Assembly: GCF_900637055.1 (NCBI RefSeq)
Contig: NZ_LR134338.1
Location: 3,668,001 to 3,732,000, forward strand
From: Brevibacillus brevis
GTDB taxonomy: Bacteria > Bacillota > Bacilli > Brevibacillales > Brevibacillaceae
Direction of reading: 5' to 3'
DNA length: 64,000 nucleotides
Both the position numbers and the translations under genes were made by a program. Below the pieces are notes generated by a model, which was not told where the DNA came from, made no database searches, and saw only the letters and a program-made list of their open reading frames with translations. Positions 36,914 through 46,260 of this stretch are shown here, piece by piece; the first letter of the stretch is position 1, and every line of letters starts with the position of its first letter.

Positions 36914-37330
36914 CTATGATTCTTTCGGATATTGGCACAGCTCATACAAAACGCCATTCGCTGCCTTTGGATGCAAAAATCCAATCAACGCATCGTGCGC
37001 ACCCGCTTTGGGGACCTCGTGAATGAGCGGTACACCTTGCTCTTTTAATGTGACTAGACGACCCGCAACGTCATCTACATCAAAAGCAATGTGGTGAATG
37101 CCTTCTCCGCGTTTTTCCATAAATTTTGCTATCGGACTCTCATCACTCAGCGGTTCTAGTAATTCAATATGACTTTCCCCGATCTTTAAAAATGCCACTT
37201 GTACTTGTTCGCTCTCCACGATTTCGGTTCCAACCAACTCCAATCCCAATTGCACGGTATAAAAGGGAAGCGTCTTTTCCAAGCTTTTTACCGCAATGCC
37301 GATATGGGCAATTTTTTTCGGTGCGCTCAC
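36914..37330 (-). CDS. mce: Methylmalonyl-CoA epimerase
   Basis: A 138-residue VOC-fold enzyme (YqjC-like) that interconverts the R and S forms of methylmalonyl-CoA in propionate metabolism. Metal ligands can be seen in HIGIAV, HIELLEPL and HHIAFDVDD. The start is GTG, with AAGGATG upstream. Valine and isoleucine breakdown by the nearby bkd operon yields propionyl-CoA, so the location makes sense, but the mutase and carboxylase genes are not in the window. Confidence 0.9.
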   Translation of the reverse strand: MSAPKKIAHIGIAVKSLEKTLPFYTVQLGLELVGTEIVESEQVQVAFLKIGESHIELLEPLSDESPIAKFMEKRGEGIHHIAFDVDDVAGRLVTLKEQGVPLIHEVPKAGAHDALIGFLHPKAANGVLYELCQYPKES

Positions 37331-37495
37331 GAATCATCATCCTTTTGTAAGTGGTTGTCTCATTGGCTACATTTCGGTACAATTTCAGCATGGGCGAAAA
37401 AAAGAAAGCCAATGATATCCTTTTCTTCATTCTAGCACAGCCACTTACAGAATCACCTGATAATTTCCTCTACCTTGAAAGGAGGTTTGATTAGA

Positions 37496-37582
37496 ATGAG
37501 ACACCAATCGCTCTTTGCAAAAATCCTGATCGGCATTCTAATACTCTCACTCATCGTTCCCACGTTTTTTTACTTTCAATAA
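37496..37582 (+). CDS. 28-residue membrane peptide, possibly Prli42-like
   Basis: A short frame with a strong ribosome site (AAAGGAGG, 10 bp before ATG). It encodes a basic N-terminus (MRHQSLFAKI) and one hydrophobic helix (about residues 9-26). It is followed directly by a strong terminator (37603-37641). Size, layout and the pattern IxILILSLIVPT resemble the stressosome-anchoring Prli42 peptides of Bacillales, which I recall lying in this neighbourhood. The match is not decisive. It runs divergently from mce. Confidence 0.55.
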   Translation: MRHQSLFAKILIGILILSLIVPTFFYFQ

Positions 37583-37602
37583 ACGAGTGCTGATAAACAA
37601 TT

Positions 37603-37641
37603 AAAAACCCCTTTCCGACCGAAAAGCGGAAAGGGGTTTTT
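37603..37641. terminator. Bidirectional terminator
   Basis: Perfect 15-bp arms AAAAACCCCTTTCCG and CGGAAAGGGGTTTTT with a 9-base loop, T-rich on both strands. It serves the small plus-strand gene and the large surface-protein gene on the minus strand. Confidence 0.9.
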
Positions 37642-37660
37642 CGTTTGTCCCAGCTCGTTT

Positions 37661-39820
37661 TTATTTGTATACGTATACGCTGGAAGTTTTCGCATCCCAG
37701 CCAACTTTGTAACCAAGATTATCCGTAACGGTACGGATTGGAATCATTGGCATGCCGTTTTTGAGAACAACAGGTGTTGGCAGTTGAATTTCTGTTTTAC
37801 CTACTTTTGCTGTTTTCGACCCAACTGTAAACTTCACGACTTTGGTTCCACTGATAACAGCAACACTTGTATTGTTCCATTGCGTAGTCAGTGCCAGTGC
37901 TTCTTTAAAGAATTGGGCTGGAACCATGGTCGTATTACCATCTGCAATATAAGGAGCTACAGAGAGAGGATACGATTTGCCATGCAGGGTGAAGTTTGCT
38001 GTATTTACTTTAAAGGAAGCCGAGTTTGCAGGAATAGCTGTTGATGGTTGTTGCGGCTGTTGTGGTGTTGGCGTTGCAGGCTTTGGTTGAGCCGGGGAAG
38101 GCATCCCTACACCAACAGCACGCGCAAACAGCAATCCTCTTTCTTCGGAAGTAAACACGCTGATGCTATATGTGTTTTTCACAGCAGGGTTTACGATGTT
38201 CGCCGCTGGATTGATCACGACATTAGCATTTGTTGCCGCAGGAATATCCTGAGACGGATAAATCAGAACGTTTTGTCCACGAACGGCAACAAAATTCGCA
38301 CCTACACCATTCACAGAGATGTTAGCTGGCGCGATGTAAGCCGGTACCTTGTAGCCTACCGGGAATACGATCTCGATGAAATCGCGCTGCTTTTGCAGAC
38401 CAACACCCAATCCTTTGATTGCCACGTTTACACCCGTCTGCTTGCCAAGTGCATTTTGTGTCAATGCGATTGTTGCCGTGCTGTTGTTGGTACCTGTGTT
38501 TGGTACAGGTACTGGATTGGTCGGGTTGGTTGGGTTGGTCGGCGTCGGGTTCACAGAAGAGCCACCGATGCTGAAGGATTTTGATTCCAAGGTTCTTCCG
38601 GAAACAGTAGCCTTCAACGTATAGCTGCCAGCCGTTCTCGGATTGGAAATCCACGCTCCGTAAGTAACTTCAACCTTCACTCTGCTATTGGCATTGAAGC
38701 CGGTTGGCGCTACTAACGCGATTCTATTTCCAACTGCAGTTGCTTTTTTCGCTGGTTTCCCATTGAGTAAAAAGTCTGATGCAGTCAAAATGCCCGGCAC
38801 CATGTCAGATGATGGGAATTCGAGAATCAATTCCCCATCTGCTTTCAATTCTTTGCTGCCGAAGTCAGCATCAAAGGTGTAGCTGGTGCGAGCTCCTGCG
38901 CCCGGATCGGACAGGTTCACTGTAAAGCTGTCGGAAGCGCTGCTAGAGCTTGAACCGTTCTTCGTAATTTCAACATCTTCTGATTCGTATGTAGTTCCAT
39001 CATATTTCACTTTGAAAACATGCTTGCCTCCGGAATCAGGGTTCTCGATTCCAGCATCCTTGTCAAATTCCAAGGTGATGTAATCATCTGCGTCTGCACC
39101 ACTCGGAATTTTGACATCAACCGTACTGCCACTAACACTGACAGATTTCGCTGTATATCCGTTTACTTTTACATCCTCTTCATCAATGCTTGATGGCAGC
39201 ATATTTTTCTCTGGGAAAGTGACAGTTATCGTGGAGCTTGTCTCCAGCTCATCACTACCTTTGAGAGAAATTTTGCCAAGCTTGAGGCTGACTTTTTCTC
39301 CTGCTGCTTTGCTGCTCAACGATACGGCATAATCATTGCTAGACTTGCTACTGCTGCTCGAGCTGCTTTTTTTGATATCTACATCATCCGATTCCGAATC
39401 CTCGTCGCCCGCTTCTACACTGACGCTGTATGAACCTTTGTCATCGGGATTCGTGATACCGCTCGTAATTTTAATCTTAATTTTATCGCCTTTTTCTAAA
39501 TCTTCATCTGTCTTGATTGTAATTTCTTCTCCATCAACACTTACTTTCTTCACATCGAAGCTAGCATCAATATCGTCCGAATCAATGTCATCTTCGATAT
39601 CAAAATCAGAATCGAATTCAATAGTAATGGTTTCTCCACTATCCAGGTCTTCTTCTAGCTTGAATTCAATGGTGTAGTCACTTTCTTTACCTGCACCATC
39701 GTTGTCAGCCGTTACAGACAATTTTTCAATAGCATGTGCTTGCTGCGGTACTGACACAAATGGTGTAGCGGCCAGCGCTGATGCCAGCACTATTGGTAGT
39801 GCTTTTTTACTTTTCTCCAT
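37661..39820 (-). CDS. Secreted repeat protein with copper amine oxidase N-like C-terminal domain
   Basis: A 719-residue exported protein. Residues 1-30 are a signal peptide ending QQAHA. Four related beta-type domains follow (about 30-150, 165-285, 295-420, 450-575). Each ends with the same landmark: GITNPDDKGSYSV, GIENPDSGGKHVF, WISNPRTAGSYTL, NIVNPAVKNTYSI. The first two are very acidic and separated by poly-serine linkers. A PTNPTNPTN spacer precedes the fourth, and a Pro/Gln-rich one follows it. The end (about 605-719) is a copper-amine-oxidase-N-like domain (MVPAQFF..PMIPIRTV), a module found on many Paenibacillaceae surface proteins and not an oxidase. No sortase or S-layer-homology motif was seen. 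Function unknown; cell-wall binding is a guess. Confidence 0.9.
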   Translation of the reverse strand: MEKSKKALPIVLASALAATPFVSVPQQAHAIEKLSVTADNDGAGKESDYTIEFKLEEDLDSGETITIEFDSDFDIEDDIDSDDIDASFDVKKVSVDGEEITIKTDEDLEKGDKIKIKITSGITNPDDKGSYSVSVEAGDEDSESDDVDIKKSSSSSSSKSSNDYAVSLSSKAAGEKVSLKLGKISLKGSDELETSSTITVTFPEKNMLPSSIDEEDVKVNGYTAKSVSVSGSTVDVKIPSGADADDYITLEFDKDAGIENPDSGGKHVFKVKYDGTTYESEDVEITKNGSSSSSASDSFTVNLSDPGAGARTSYTFDADFGSKELKADGELILEFPSSDMVPGILTASDFLLNGKPAKKATAVGNRIALVAPTGFNANSRVKVEVTYGAWISNPRTAGSYTLKATVSGRTLESKSFSIGGSSVNPTPTNPTNPTNPVPVPNTGTNNSTATIALTQNALGKQTGVNVAIKGLGVGLQKQRDFIEIVFPVGYKVPAYIAPANISVNGVGANFVAVRGQNVLIYPSQDIPAATNANVVINPAANIVNPAVKNTYSISVFTSEERGLLFARAVGVGMPSPAQPKPATPTPQQPQQPSTAIPANSASFKVNTANFTLHGKSYPLSVAPYIADGNTTMVPAQFFKEALALTTQWNNTSVAVISGTKVVKFTVGSKTAKVGKTEIQLPTPVVLKNGMPMIPIRTVTDNLGYKVGWDAKTSSVYVYK

Positions 39821-40015
39821 GTTTTTCCTCCCATGTTTACCCTTAATCTGGAAATTCTCTAGCGGGACGCTACCAGTCTACCACAAATGCTATCTGGTGG
39901 GAATCTCTTCTAGTTTAAGAGACACACTGGCTCCACTTGCTAAGACGAGGATGTCTCTAAAAAAGTTACATACGTAATGATCGATTTGGAAAATTTTTTT
40001 ACGATTCTTTGATCA

Positions 40016-40047
40016 AAAAAACCAGGTCTTTACTTGACCTGGTTTCT
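40016..40047 (-). terminator. Terminator after bkdB
   Basis: Stem ACCAGGTC / GACCTGGT with a 7-base loop, followed by TTTTTTT on the minus strand, 10 bp past the bkdB stop. Confidence 0.85.
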
Positions 40048-40054
40048 TGACACC

Positions 40055-41398
40055 TTAGTACAGCTTGGTATCCGGTCCTACATTCTCAAGTTTTTGCTTC
40101 ACACTTTGCAGGAATCGCCCACAAATCAGACCATCCAGCACGCGGTGATCCAAGGACATGCACAAATTGACCATCGACCGCACTGCGATCATGTCGTTAA
40201 TGACAACAGGGCGTTTTACAATGGACTCGACACTAAGAATCGCAGCTTGCGGAGCATTGATAATCGGCTGGGACAAAACAGAGCCAAAGGAGCCTGTGTT
40301 GTTAACCGTAAAGGTCCCGCCTGTCATGTCATCCATCGTCAATTTTCCTGCACGGGTGCGTGCTGCCAGATCATCAACTGCCTTCGCAATGCCAAGAATT
40401 GATTTTTGGTCAGCATGCTTAATGACAGGAACATAGAGAGCATCTTCCGTCGCTACTGCGATGGAGATGTTGATGTCCTTTTTCACAATGATTTTGTCAT
40501 GTGCCCACGTGGAATTGATCATCGGGTACTCTTTCAGCGCTTCCACAACCGCTTTGATAAAGAACGGCAGGAACGTGAGGTTGAGCCCTTCTTTTTTCGC
40601 AAATTCGCCTTTTGCCTGATTGCGGAAGTTAACCAGATTGGTCACGTCTACTTCGACCATCGTCCAAGCATGTGGAGCTTCATGCTTGCTCTGTACCATC
40701 CGGTTTGCAATCGTACGACGAATAGCCGTTACAGGTACAACTTGATCACCACTTGCAACCGGAATATCTACGGAAACAGCAGGAGCCGAAACTGATGCTG
40801 CAGGTGCAGGTGTTGAAACCACAGTAGATTGTTCGACTGCTGCCACGGGAGCCTGTGCGACCGTTTCTTTCACGGTCTCAGCTGGCTTTTGGCCGCCCGC
40901 ATCGATAATCGCTTGGACATCTTTGCGGGTAATACGACCGCCTGCTCCAGTCCCTACAACGCGGGACAAGTCAATGCCATGCTGCTGTGAAAGCATGACA
41001 ACAGCAGGTGAATAACGTTGTTTTGGTCCATCGACGACTGGTGCTTGCTGAATGGATACAGCCGGCGCAGCTGCCTTTGGCTGCTCGGTTGCAGGCGCAG
41101 GCGCTTGTGGAGCCGTAGTTTCCGGCGTGCTAGCAGGCGCTGCAGCTCCACCTTCCGCACCACTTTCTTCTATATATAGGATCAATGTGCCGACTGCGAC
41201 TGTCTCACCTTCTGGCACGACGATCTCAGTAACGCGTCCTGAAACAGTAGAAGGAACCTCTGCGTTTACTTTATCCGTCGTCACTTCAGCCAGCGAGTCG
41301 TATTTCTTGACCGTGTCGCCTACATTGACCAACCATTTGCTAATAGTGCCCTCGGTCACGCTCTCTCCGAGCTGGGGCATTAGTACTTTCGTTGCCAT
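40055..41398 (-). CDS. bkdB: Branched-chain 2-oxoacid dehydrogenase E2 (lipoyl acyltransferase)
   Basis: A 447-residue E2 subunit. One lipoyl domain (residues 1-78, with lipoylated lysine in TTDKVNAEVPS) is joined by an Ala/Pro-rich linker to a peripheral-subunit-binding domain (RYSPAVVMLSQQHGIDLSRVVGTG) and, after a second flexible linker, to the catalytic core with SLDHRVLDG. It moves acyl groups from branched-chain keto acids to CoA. The ATG before Ala-Thr-Lys is the true start; the longer frame lies in bkdAB. Last gene of the operon, followed by a terminator. Confidence 0.93.
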   Translation of the reverse strand: MATKVLMPQLGESVTEGTISKWLVNVGDTVKKYDSLAEVTTDKVNAEVPSTVSGRVTEIVVPEGETVAVGTLILYIEESGAEGGAAAPASTPETTAPQAPAPATEQPKAAAPAVSIQQAPVVDGPKQRYSPAVVMLSQQHGIDLSRVVGTGAGGRITRKDVQAIIDAGGQKPAETVKETVAQAPVAAVEQSTVVSTPAPAASVSAPAVSVDIPVASGDQVVPVTAIRRTIANRMVQSKHEAPHAWTMVEVDVTNLVNFRNQAKGEFAKKEGLNLTFLPFFIKAVVEALKEYPMINSTWAHDKIIVKKDINISIAVATEDALYVPVIKHADQKSILGIAKAVDDLAARTRAGKLTMDDMTGGTFTVNNTGSFGSVLSQPIINAPQAAILSVESIVKRPVVINDMIAVRSMVNLCMSLDHRVLDGLICGRFLQSVKQKLENVGPDTKLY

Positions 41399-41418
41399 GA
41401 TCCTTGGTCCTCCTCGCC

Positions 41419-42402
41419 TTAAAAGTTGGCCAGCTCGCGCATTGCTTCCAATACTTTTTCTGGGTTCAGCATAAAGTATTTTTCCATCGGCGGGCTGTAT
41501 GGCATAGCCGGTACATCTGGACCACAAAGACGTTTAATCGGTGCATCCAAATCGAACAGGCAATGCTCCGCTACAATGGCAGCTACCTCACCGCCAACGC
41601 CGCCTTCTTTGTTGTCCTCGTGTACGATCAATACTTTGCCTGTCTTCGAAGCCGCTTCTGCGATCGCTTCTTTGTCCAACGGATACAGTGTACGCAAATC
41701 GAGAACATGCGCACTGATGCCTTCTTGTGCCAGCTTTTCCGCTGCTTGCAGGCAGAAGTGCAGAGTCAAGCCGTAGGAGATGACCGTGATGTCTGTACCC
41801 TCTCGCTTGACGTCCGCTTTGCCAATCGGCAGCACATAGTCGTCCTCAGGCACTTCGCCCTTGATCAAACGATAACAGCGCTTGTGCTCGAAAAAGAGCA
41901 CCGGATCTTCATCGCGAATGGCTGCTTTCAGAAGACCTTTTGCATCATAAGGTGTCGAAGGTGCCACTACTTTTAAACCAGGGGTGTTCGTGAACATCGC
42001 TTCCACAGATTGCGAGTGGTACAGTGCACCGTGAACCCCGCCGCCAAATGGGGCACGAATCGTGATCGGACAATGCCAGTCGTTGTTCGATCGATAGCGC
42101 ATTTTCGCCGCCTCACTGACAATTTGGTTCACAGCCGGCATGATGAAGTCCGCAAACTGGATCTCCGCGATTGGACGCATCCCGTAAGCTGCCGCACCAA
42201 TCCCTACACCGACAATAGCGGATTCAGCCAGCGGGGTATCGATCACGCGCTCCTCGCCAAACTCCTCAATCAATCCGTTTGTCGCCCGGAAAACCCCACC
42301 GCGTACGCCAACGTCTTCCCCGAGGATAAACACATTGGAATCGCGACGCATTTCTTCACGCATCGCCATTGTAATTGCATCAATAAAAGAAATGACTGCC
42401 AT
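41419..42402 (-). CDS. bkdAB: Branched-chain 2-oxoacid dehydrogenase E1 beta
   Basis: A 327-residue E1 beta subunit, which forms the thiamine-diphosphate site with E1 alpha. Conserved segments GEDVGVRGGVFRATNGL and HSQSVEAMFTNTPGLKVVAPSTPYDAKGLL are present, as is the transketolase C-terminal domain. GGGGGG ribosome site upstream. Spacing of 20 bp to bkdB and 13 bp to bkdAA fits one operon. The context with bcd and bkdR supports branched-chain rather than pyruvate specificity. Confidence 0.93.
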   Translation of the reverse strand: MAVISFIDAITMAMREEMRRDSNVFILGEDVGVRGGVFRATNGLIEEFGEERVIDTPLAESAIVGVGIGAAAYGMRPIAEIQFADFIMPAVNQIVSEAAKMRYRSNNDWHCPITIRAPFGGGVHGALYHSQSVEAMFTNTPGLKVVAPSTPYDAKGLLKAAIRDEDPVLFFEHKRCYRLIKGEVPEDDYVLPIGKADVKREGTDITVISYGLTLHFCLQAAEKLAQEGISAHVLDLRTLYPLDKEAIAEAASKTGKVLIVHEDNKEGGVGGEVAAIVAEHCLFDLDAPIKRLCGPDVPAMPYSPPMEKYFMLNPEKVLEAMRELANF

Positions 42403-42415
42403 AAAAGATCCCCCC

Positions 42416-43408
42416 TTATTCCCCGTATACGAATGTCATTGTCGATTCTGGTGTTGGATATGGCGCGTTTTCTGCATATTCAGTGGCTTCATCCACTTCC
42501 AGCTGCACGCGGGCGAGCATATCCGCTTCCTTGTGTTCGTCCAAGAGTCCGATCTCTCTCAAATAGGCAGCGAAAACAATCAACGGGTCCTTTTTCTTCG
42601 CTTCTTCTACTTCTTCTCTCGTACGATACACACGATCGTCATCGTCACTGGAGTGCGGAACAAGGCGATACATAACAGCTTCGATCAGCGTTGGTCCTTG
42701 ACCACTGCGAGCACGTTCAACCGCTTCTTTCATGACGCGGTATACTTCAATCGGATCGTTTCCGTCCACACTGACTCCCGGGAAGCCGTAACCGATCGCA
42801 CGGTCTGCTACACTTTCACAAGCCAACTGCTTTTTCAGTGGTACAGAGATCGCATATTTGTTGTTTTCGCAGAAAAAGATAACCGGGAGCTTGTGGACAC
42901 CCGCAAAGTTCGCACCTTCGTGGAAGTCACCCTGGTTGCTGGAGCCTTCCCCGAACGATGCATACACAACAAAATCTTTTTGCTTCATTCTTCCTGCCAA
43001 AGCCATACCGACTGCGTGTGGCACTTGCGTAGTCACTGGGCTTGAGCCCGTCAAAATATTGTACTTTTTGCCACCGAAGTGACCTGGCATCTGTCTTCCA
43101 CCGCTATTCGGATCTTCCGCCTTCGCAAAAGCGGACAGCATGCAATCACGGGCTGTTTGGCCAAAAACCAGAACCAAACCAAGATCGCGATAGTACGGGC
43201 ACAAGAAATCTCTGTCTTTTTCCATCGCAAAAGCTGCTCCCACCTGAGCTGCTTCCTGACCCTGGCAGGAAATCACGAACGGTACTTTGCCCGCACGATT
43301 CAACAGCCATTGGCGCTCGTCAATTTTTCTGGCCAACAGCATGTAATAATACATGTCAAGGACTTGCGCATCGGTCAATCCCACTTGCTCATGTCGCTTG
43401 GTTGTCAT
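42416..43408 (-). CDS. bkdAA: Branched-chain 2-oxoacid dehydrogenase E1 alpha
   Basis: A 330-residue E1 alpha subunit that binds thiamine diphosphate and starts decarboxylation. The TPP motif is complete (GEGSSNQGDFHEGANFAGVHKLPVIFFCENN), and the phosphorylation-loop region (YRLVPHSSDDDDRVYR) follows. Operon position between lpdV and bkdAB is that of the B. subtilis bkd genes. The products are isobutyryl-, isovaleryl- and 2-methylbutyryl-CoA, which also prime branched-chain fatty acids, the main lipids in this group. Confidence 0.94.
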   Translation of the reverse strand: MTTKRHEQVGLTDAQVLDMYYYMLLARKIDERQWLLNRAGKVPFVISCQGQEAAQVGAAFAMEKDRDFLCPYYRDLGLVLVFGQTARDCMLSAFAKAEDPNSGGRQMPGHFGGKKYNILTGSSPVTTQVPHAVGMALAGRMKQKDFVVYASFGEGSSNQGDFHEGANFAGVHKLPVIFFCENNKYAISVPLKKQLACESVADRAIGYGFPGVSVDGNDPIEVYRVMKEAVERARSGQGPTLIEAVMYRLVPHSSDDDDRVYRTREEVEEAKKKDPLIVFAAYLREIGLLDEHKEADMLARVQLEVDEATEYAENAPYPTPESTMTFVYGE

Positions 43409-43426
43409 CGTTACATTCCCTCCTCG

Positions 43427-44848
43427 CTAATTGTGAATCGCTTTTCCGTCGACAGCCTGCGCTGCCTCCATGATTGCTTCGGATAAGGATGGATGCGGGT
43501 GAATCGTCTGACCGATCTCCCACGGAGTCGCATCCAGTACACGGGCCAAGCCCGCTTCGGAAATCATATCTGTCACATGTGTACCGATCATGTGAACCCC
43601 TAACAAATCATTGGTCTTGGCATCAACGACCAACTTCACAAAGCCGTCATTCTCACCGTGGATCAGGGCTTTGCCCAGTGGCTTAAAGCTGAACTTGCCG
43701 ATTTTCACATCGTAGCCTTGTTCTTTTGCTTCTTTTTCAGTGAGTCCGACATTTGCGACTTCAGGTCGGCTATACGTACATTTCGGAACCTTGGTGTAAT
43801 CCATCGGGTGCGGGTTTTGACCAGCCATGTGCTCTACGGCGAGTATTCCTTCATGCGAAGCGACATGAGCCAATTGCAGACCGCCAATAACGTCACCAAT
43901 CGCATAAATATGAGACTCTGCAGTCTGGAAAAATTCATTAACCACAACTACGCCACGCTCGACTTTGATTTCTGTTGCTTCCAAACCGATGTTTTCTACA
44001 TTCGCTTGGCGTCCTACTGATACGAGTACCTTTTCGGCTTCAAAGGTTTGGACTCCATCCTTGACTTCCGCCTGAATAGAGACTTTGCCTTCCCCTTTTT
44101 CCAACGATTCAGGCAGCACCTTTGCTCCCGTCACGATGTTGACTTTCCGCTTTTTCAACAGACGAGCCAATTCCTTGCTCACTTCTTCATCCTCAAACGG
44201 CAAAATACGGTCGGCGTACTCCACAACAGTTACTTCTACACCGAAATCATTGAGCATGGAAGCCCACTCAATCCCGATGACACCGCCACCAACGATGACA
44301 ACAGAAGCAGGCAATCGCTCCCACTGCAACGCTTCATCGCTTGTGACCACATAAGATCCGTCGATGACCAAACCGGGAAGTGTGCGCGGACGAGAACCTG
44401 TTGCCAACAAAAGGAATCGTGGAACGATCATTTCTTGGTCCCCGTTTTCCTTTTCAATGCGCACAGCACCTGCCTGCGGAGAAAAAATGGAAGGCCCCAT
44501 GACTCTTCCAAAGCCTTCAAAGACAGTAATGCTGCCTTTTTTCATCAAGTACTGAATCCCTTTGTGAAGTTGGTCGATAATGCCTTGCTTTCGTTCTTGT
44601 ATTTTCGTGAAGTCATAGCCTACAGTACCGGCCGAGACTCCGTATTTGTCAGCTTCCTTCAGGGTGGAGAATACTTCTGCACTGCGCAATAGCGCTTTGG
44701 ATGGGATGCAACCACGGTGCAAGCAAGTACCACCGAGCTTTTCTTTCTCCACGATTGCTACCTTCATTCCCAATTGGGAAGCGCGGATTGCCGCTACATA
44801 ACCGCCGGTACCTCCCCCGAGGACGACTAAATCAAACTCTTGAGACAC
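43427..44848 (-). CDS. lpdV: Dihydrolipoyl dehydrogenase (E3)
   Basis: A 473-residue flavoprotein that re-oxidises the lipoyl groups of E2 with NAD+. The redox disulfide is in GGTCLHRGCIPSKAL, the FAD motif in VVLGGGTGGYVAA, the NAD motif in VVIVGGGVIGIEWA and the catalytic His-Glu pair in HPHPSLSE near the C-terminus. The start is GTG (second of two in a row) with AAAGGAGAG upstream. A hairpin (44929-44959) lies between it and bcd. Confidence 0.94.
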   Translation of the reverse strand: MSQEFDLVVLGGGTGGYVAAIRASQLGMKVAIVEKEKLGGTCLHRGCIPSKALLRSAEVFSTLKEADKYGVSAGTVGYDFTKIQERKQGIIDQLHKGIQYLMKKGSITVFEGFGRVMGPSIFSPQAGAVRIEKENGDQEMIVPRFLLLATGSRPRTLPGLVIDGSYVVTSDEALQWERLPASVVIVGGGVIGIEWASMLNDFGVEVTVVEYADRILPFEDEEVSKELARLLKKRKVNIVTGAKVLPESLEKGEGKVSIQAEVKDGVQTFEAEKVLVSVGRQANVENIGLEATEIKVERGVVVVNEFFQTAESHIYAIGDVIGGLQLAHVASHEGILAVEHMAGQNPHPMDYTKVPKCTYSRPEVANVGLTEKEAKEQGYDVKIGKFSFKPLGKALIHGENDGFVKLVVDAKTNDLLGVHMIGTHVTDMISEAGLARVLDATPWEIGQTIHPHPSLSEAIMEAAQAVDGKAIHN

Positions 44849-44928
44849 CACGATCTCTCCTTTCATTCGGAAAGCTACCCTGCGTATTTACGAGAATATG
44901 AATATTCAAAGAAAACCGTTTATGTATT

Positions 44929-44959
44929 CCTGGCCGCCCTCCATAGAAGAGCGGACAGG
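44929..44959 (-). repeat. Hairpin between bcd and lpdV
   Basis: Stem CCTG.CCGC / GCGG.CAGG with one mismatch and a loop of about 13 bases, in the 138 bp gap between bcd and lpdV. It lacks a T run, so it could reduce read-through or stabilise the bcd mRNA. Confidence 0.5.
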
Positions 44960-44986
44960 AGTAAGACTTTTATAGAAGAAACGTGA

Positions 44987-46078
44987 TTAGCGCTTGTAAA
45001 CAGTCTTGCCGTTTTGCAGGAAAGTATTACGTGATCTTGCCACACTTGCAATGCGCTCTTCCGCCATGCGGTCAGCAGCTTTGTAGGAAGCCATGCCATC
45101 ACGTTCAGCGATTTCGTAAATTTTCAGGATGCTGTCATAGATCGTTTCTACTTTTTTCAGTGCACGCTCGCGGTTATAGCCTTGCAGCTCATCTGCCACA
45201 TTGATTACACCACCAGCATTGATCACGTAGTCTGGTGCGTAGATCAGACCCATTTCGTGAATTTGGTCGCCGTGTCTTTCTTCTTTTAGCTGGTTGTTAG
45301 CTGCCCCTGCAATCACTTTTGCTTTGAAGAGTGGAATGGTGTCATCGTTGATGATCGCACCCAATGCGCAAGGAGAGAAGATATCGCACTCTACGCCAAA
45401 GATCTCGTTAACGCCTACGGCTTTCGCACCGAAATCGTTCACTGCGCGATCTACGTTTTCTTGATTGATGTCCGTTACGATCAAATGCGCGCCTTCTTCA
45501 TGCAGATGGCGGCACAGATTGTAAGCTACGTTTCCTACACCTTGTACAGCAATTACTCGTCCGGAGAGAGAGTCGGAACCAAACGCCAATTTAGCGGCAG
45601 CTTTCATTCCACGGTAAACACCGTAAGCTGTTACAGGGGATGGGTTACCACTGGAACCGAATGCCGGAGAAACACCTGTGACGAAATCTGTTTCCAAGTG
45701 GATCATATCCATGTCTGCTACTGTTGTTCCTACATCCTCAGCTGTGATGTAGCGGCCATTCAGCCCTTGGATATAGCGGCCGAAAGCACGGAACAGCTCT
45801 TCGCTCTTATGCTCGCGCGGATCACCGATGATGACTGCTTTACCACCACCGATGTTCAGTCCTGCTGCTGCGTTTTTGTAAGTCATCCCACGACCGAGAC
45901 GCAGTACGTCCACAATCGCCTCTTCTTCTGTTTTATACGGCCACATGCGCGTACCGCCGAGTGCTGGTCCTAATGTCGTATCATGAATGCAAATGATTGC
46001 TTTCAAACCGGAATTTTCGTCTTGGCAAAATACCAATTGCTCGTAATCGTACTTTTGCATGTAGTCAAAGATGTTCAC
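44987..46078 (-). CDS. bcd: Leucine dehydrogenase
   Basis: A 363-residue NAD-dependent amino acid dehydrogenase that deaminates leucine, isoleucine and valine to their 2-oxo acids, the substrates of the Bkd complex. The glycine-rich substrate region [10 protein letters not shown], the catalytic lysine in NIGGGKAV, and the [17 protein letters not shown] segment are conserved. The start is GTG (before Asn-Ile-Phe-Asp) with GGGAGG upstream; the longer frame covers the sigma-54 promoter and is not coding. First gene of the operon. Confidence 0.95.
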   Translation of the reverse strand: MNIFDYMQKYDYEQLVFCQDENSGLKAIICIHDTTLGPALGGTRMWPYKTEEEAIVDVLRLGRGMTYKNAAAGLNIGGGKAVIIGDPREHKSEELFRAFGRYIQGLNGRYITAEDVGTTVADMDMIHLETDFVTGVSPAFGSSGNPSPVTAYGVYRGMKAAAKLAFGSDSLSGRVIAVQGVGNVAYNLCRHLHEEGAHLIVTDINQENVDRAVNDFGAKAVGVNEIFGVECDIFSPCALGAIINDDTIPLFKAKVIAGAANNQLKEERHGDQIHEMGLIYAPDYVINAGGVINVADELQGYNRERALKKVETIYDSILKIYEIAERDGMASYKAADRMAEERIASVARSRNTFLQNGKTVYKR

Positions 46079-46169
46079 TGAAGAAACCTCCCTAGTATCT
46101 TTCGTTTTCCGCTTAAGTAAGCAGGCGTAACAGTGGGCTCCATTTGGAGAATTTCCCGTCAAGAGGTAT

Positions 46170-46187
46170 ATGCAAAAGTCATGCCAA
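46170..46187 (-). promoter_or_regulatory. Sigma-54 (-24/-12) promoter for the bkd operon
   Basis: On the minus strand TTGGCATGACTTTTGCAT has GG and GC separated by exactly 10 bases, a near-perfect sigma-54 (SigL) element. Its start point would be near 46160, about 80 nt before the bcd GTG. The adjacent bkdR encodes a sigma-54 activator, as in B. subtilis. Confidence 0.9.
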
Positions 46188-46200
46188 TAAAATCAAACTT

Positions 46201-46215
46201 ATGAAAGCGCTTTAT
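46201..46215. promoter_or_regulatory. Possible catabolite-responsive element (cre)
   Basis: ATGAAAGCGCTTTAT fits WTGNAARCGNWWWCA except at the last two bases and has the palindromic core AAAGCGCTTT. It lies between the sigma-54 promoter and the likely activator sites, a place where CcpA could block activation. Confidence 0.4.
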
Positions 46216-46260
46216 TTACAAGAACGTGGAATGAGCATCCTCACGTCAAGTCTGCATTTT

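Noticed and set aside
38505-38560. Short tandem DNA repeat, possible CRISPR or microsatellite
   Set aside because: It encodes the Pro-Thr-Asn spacer of the surface protein; no spacers of CRISPR type.
40055-43408. Pyruvate dehydrogenase complex
   Set aside because: E1 and E2 look similar in both complexes, but bcd, bkdR and the sigma-54 promoter in the same locus indicate branched-chain specificity.
44893-44906. Palindrome GAATATGAATATTC upstream of lpdV as a CodY site
   Set aside because: It does not fit the CodY motif (AATTTTCWGAAAATT) well enough and such A/T palindromes are common.
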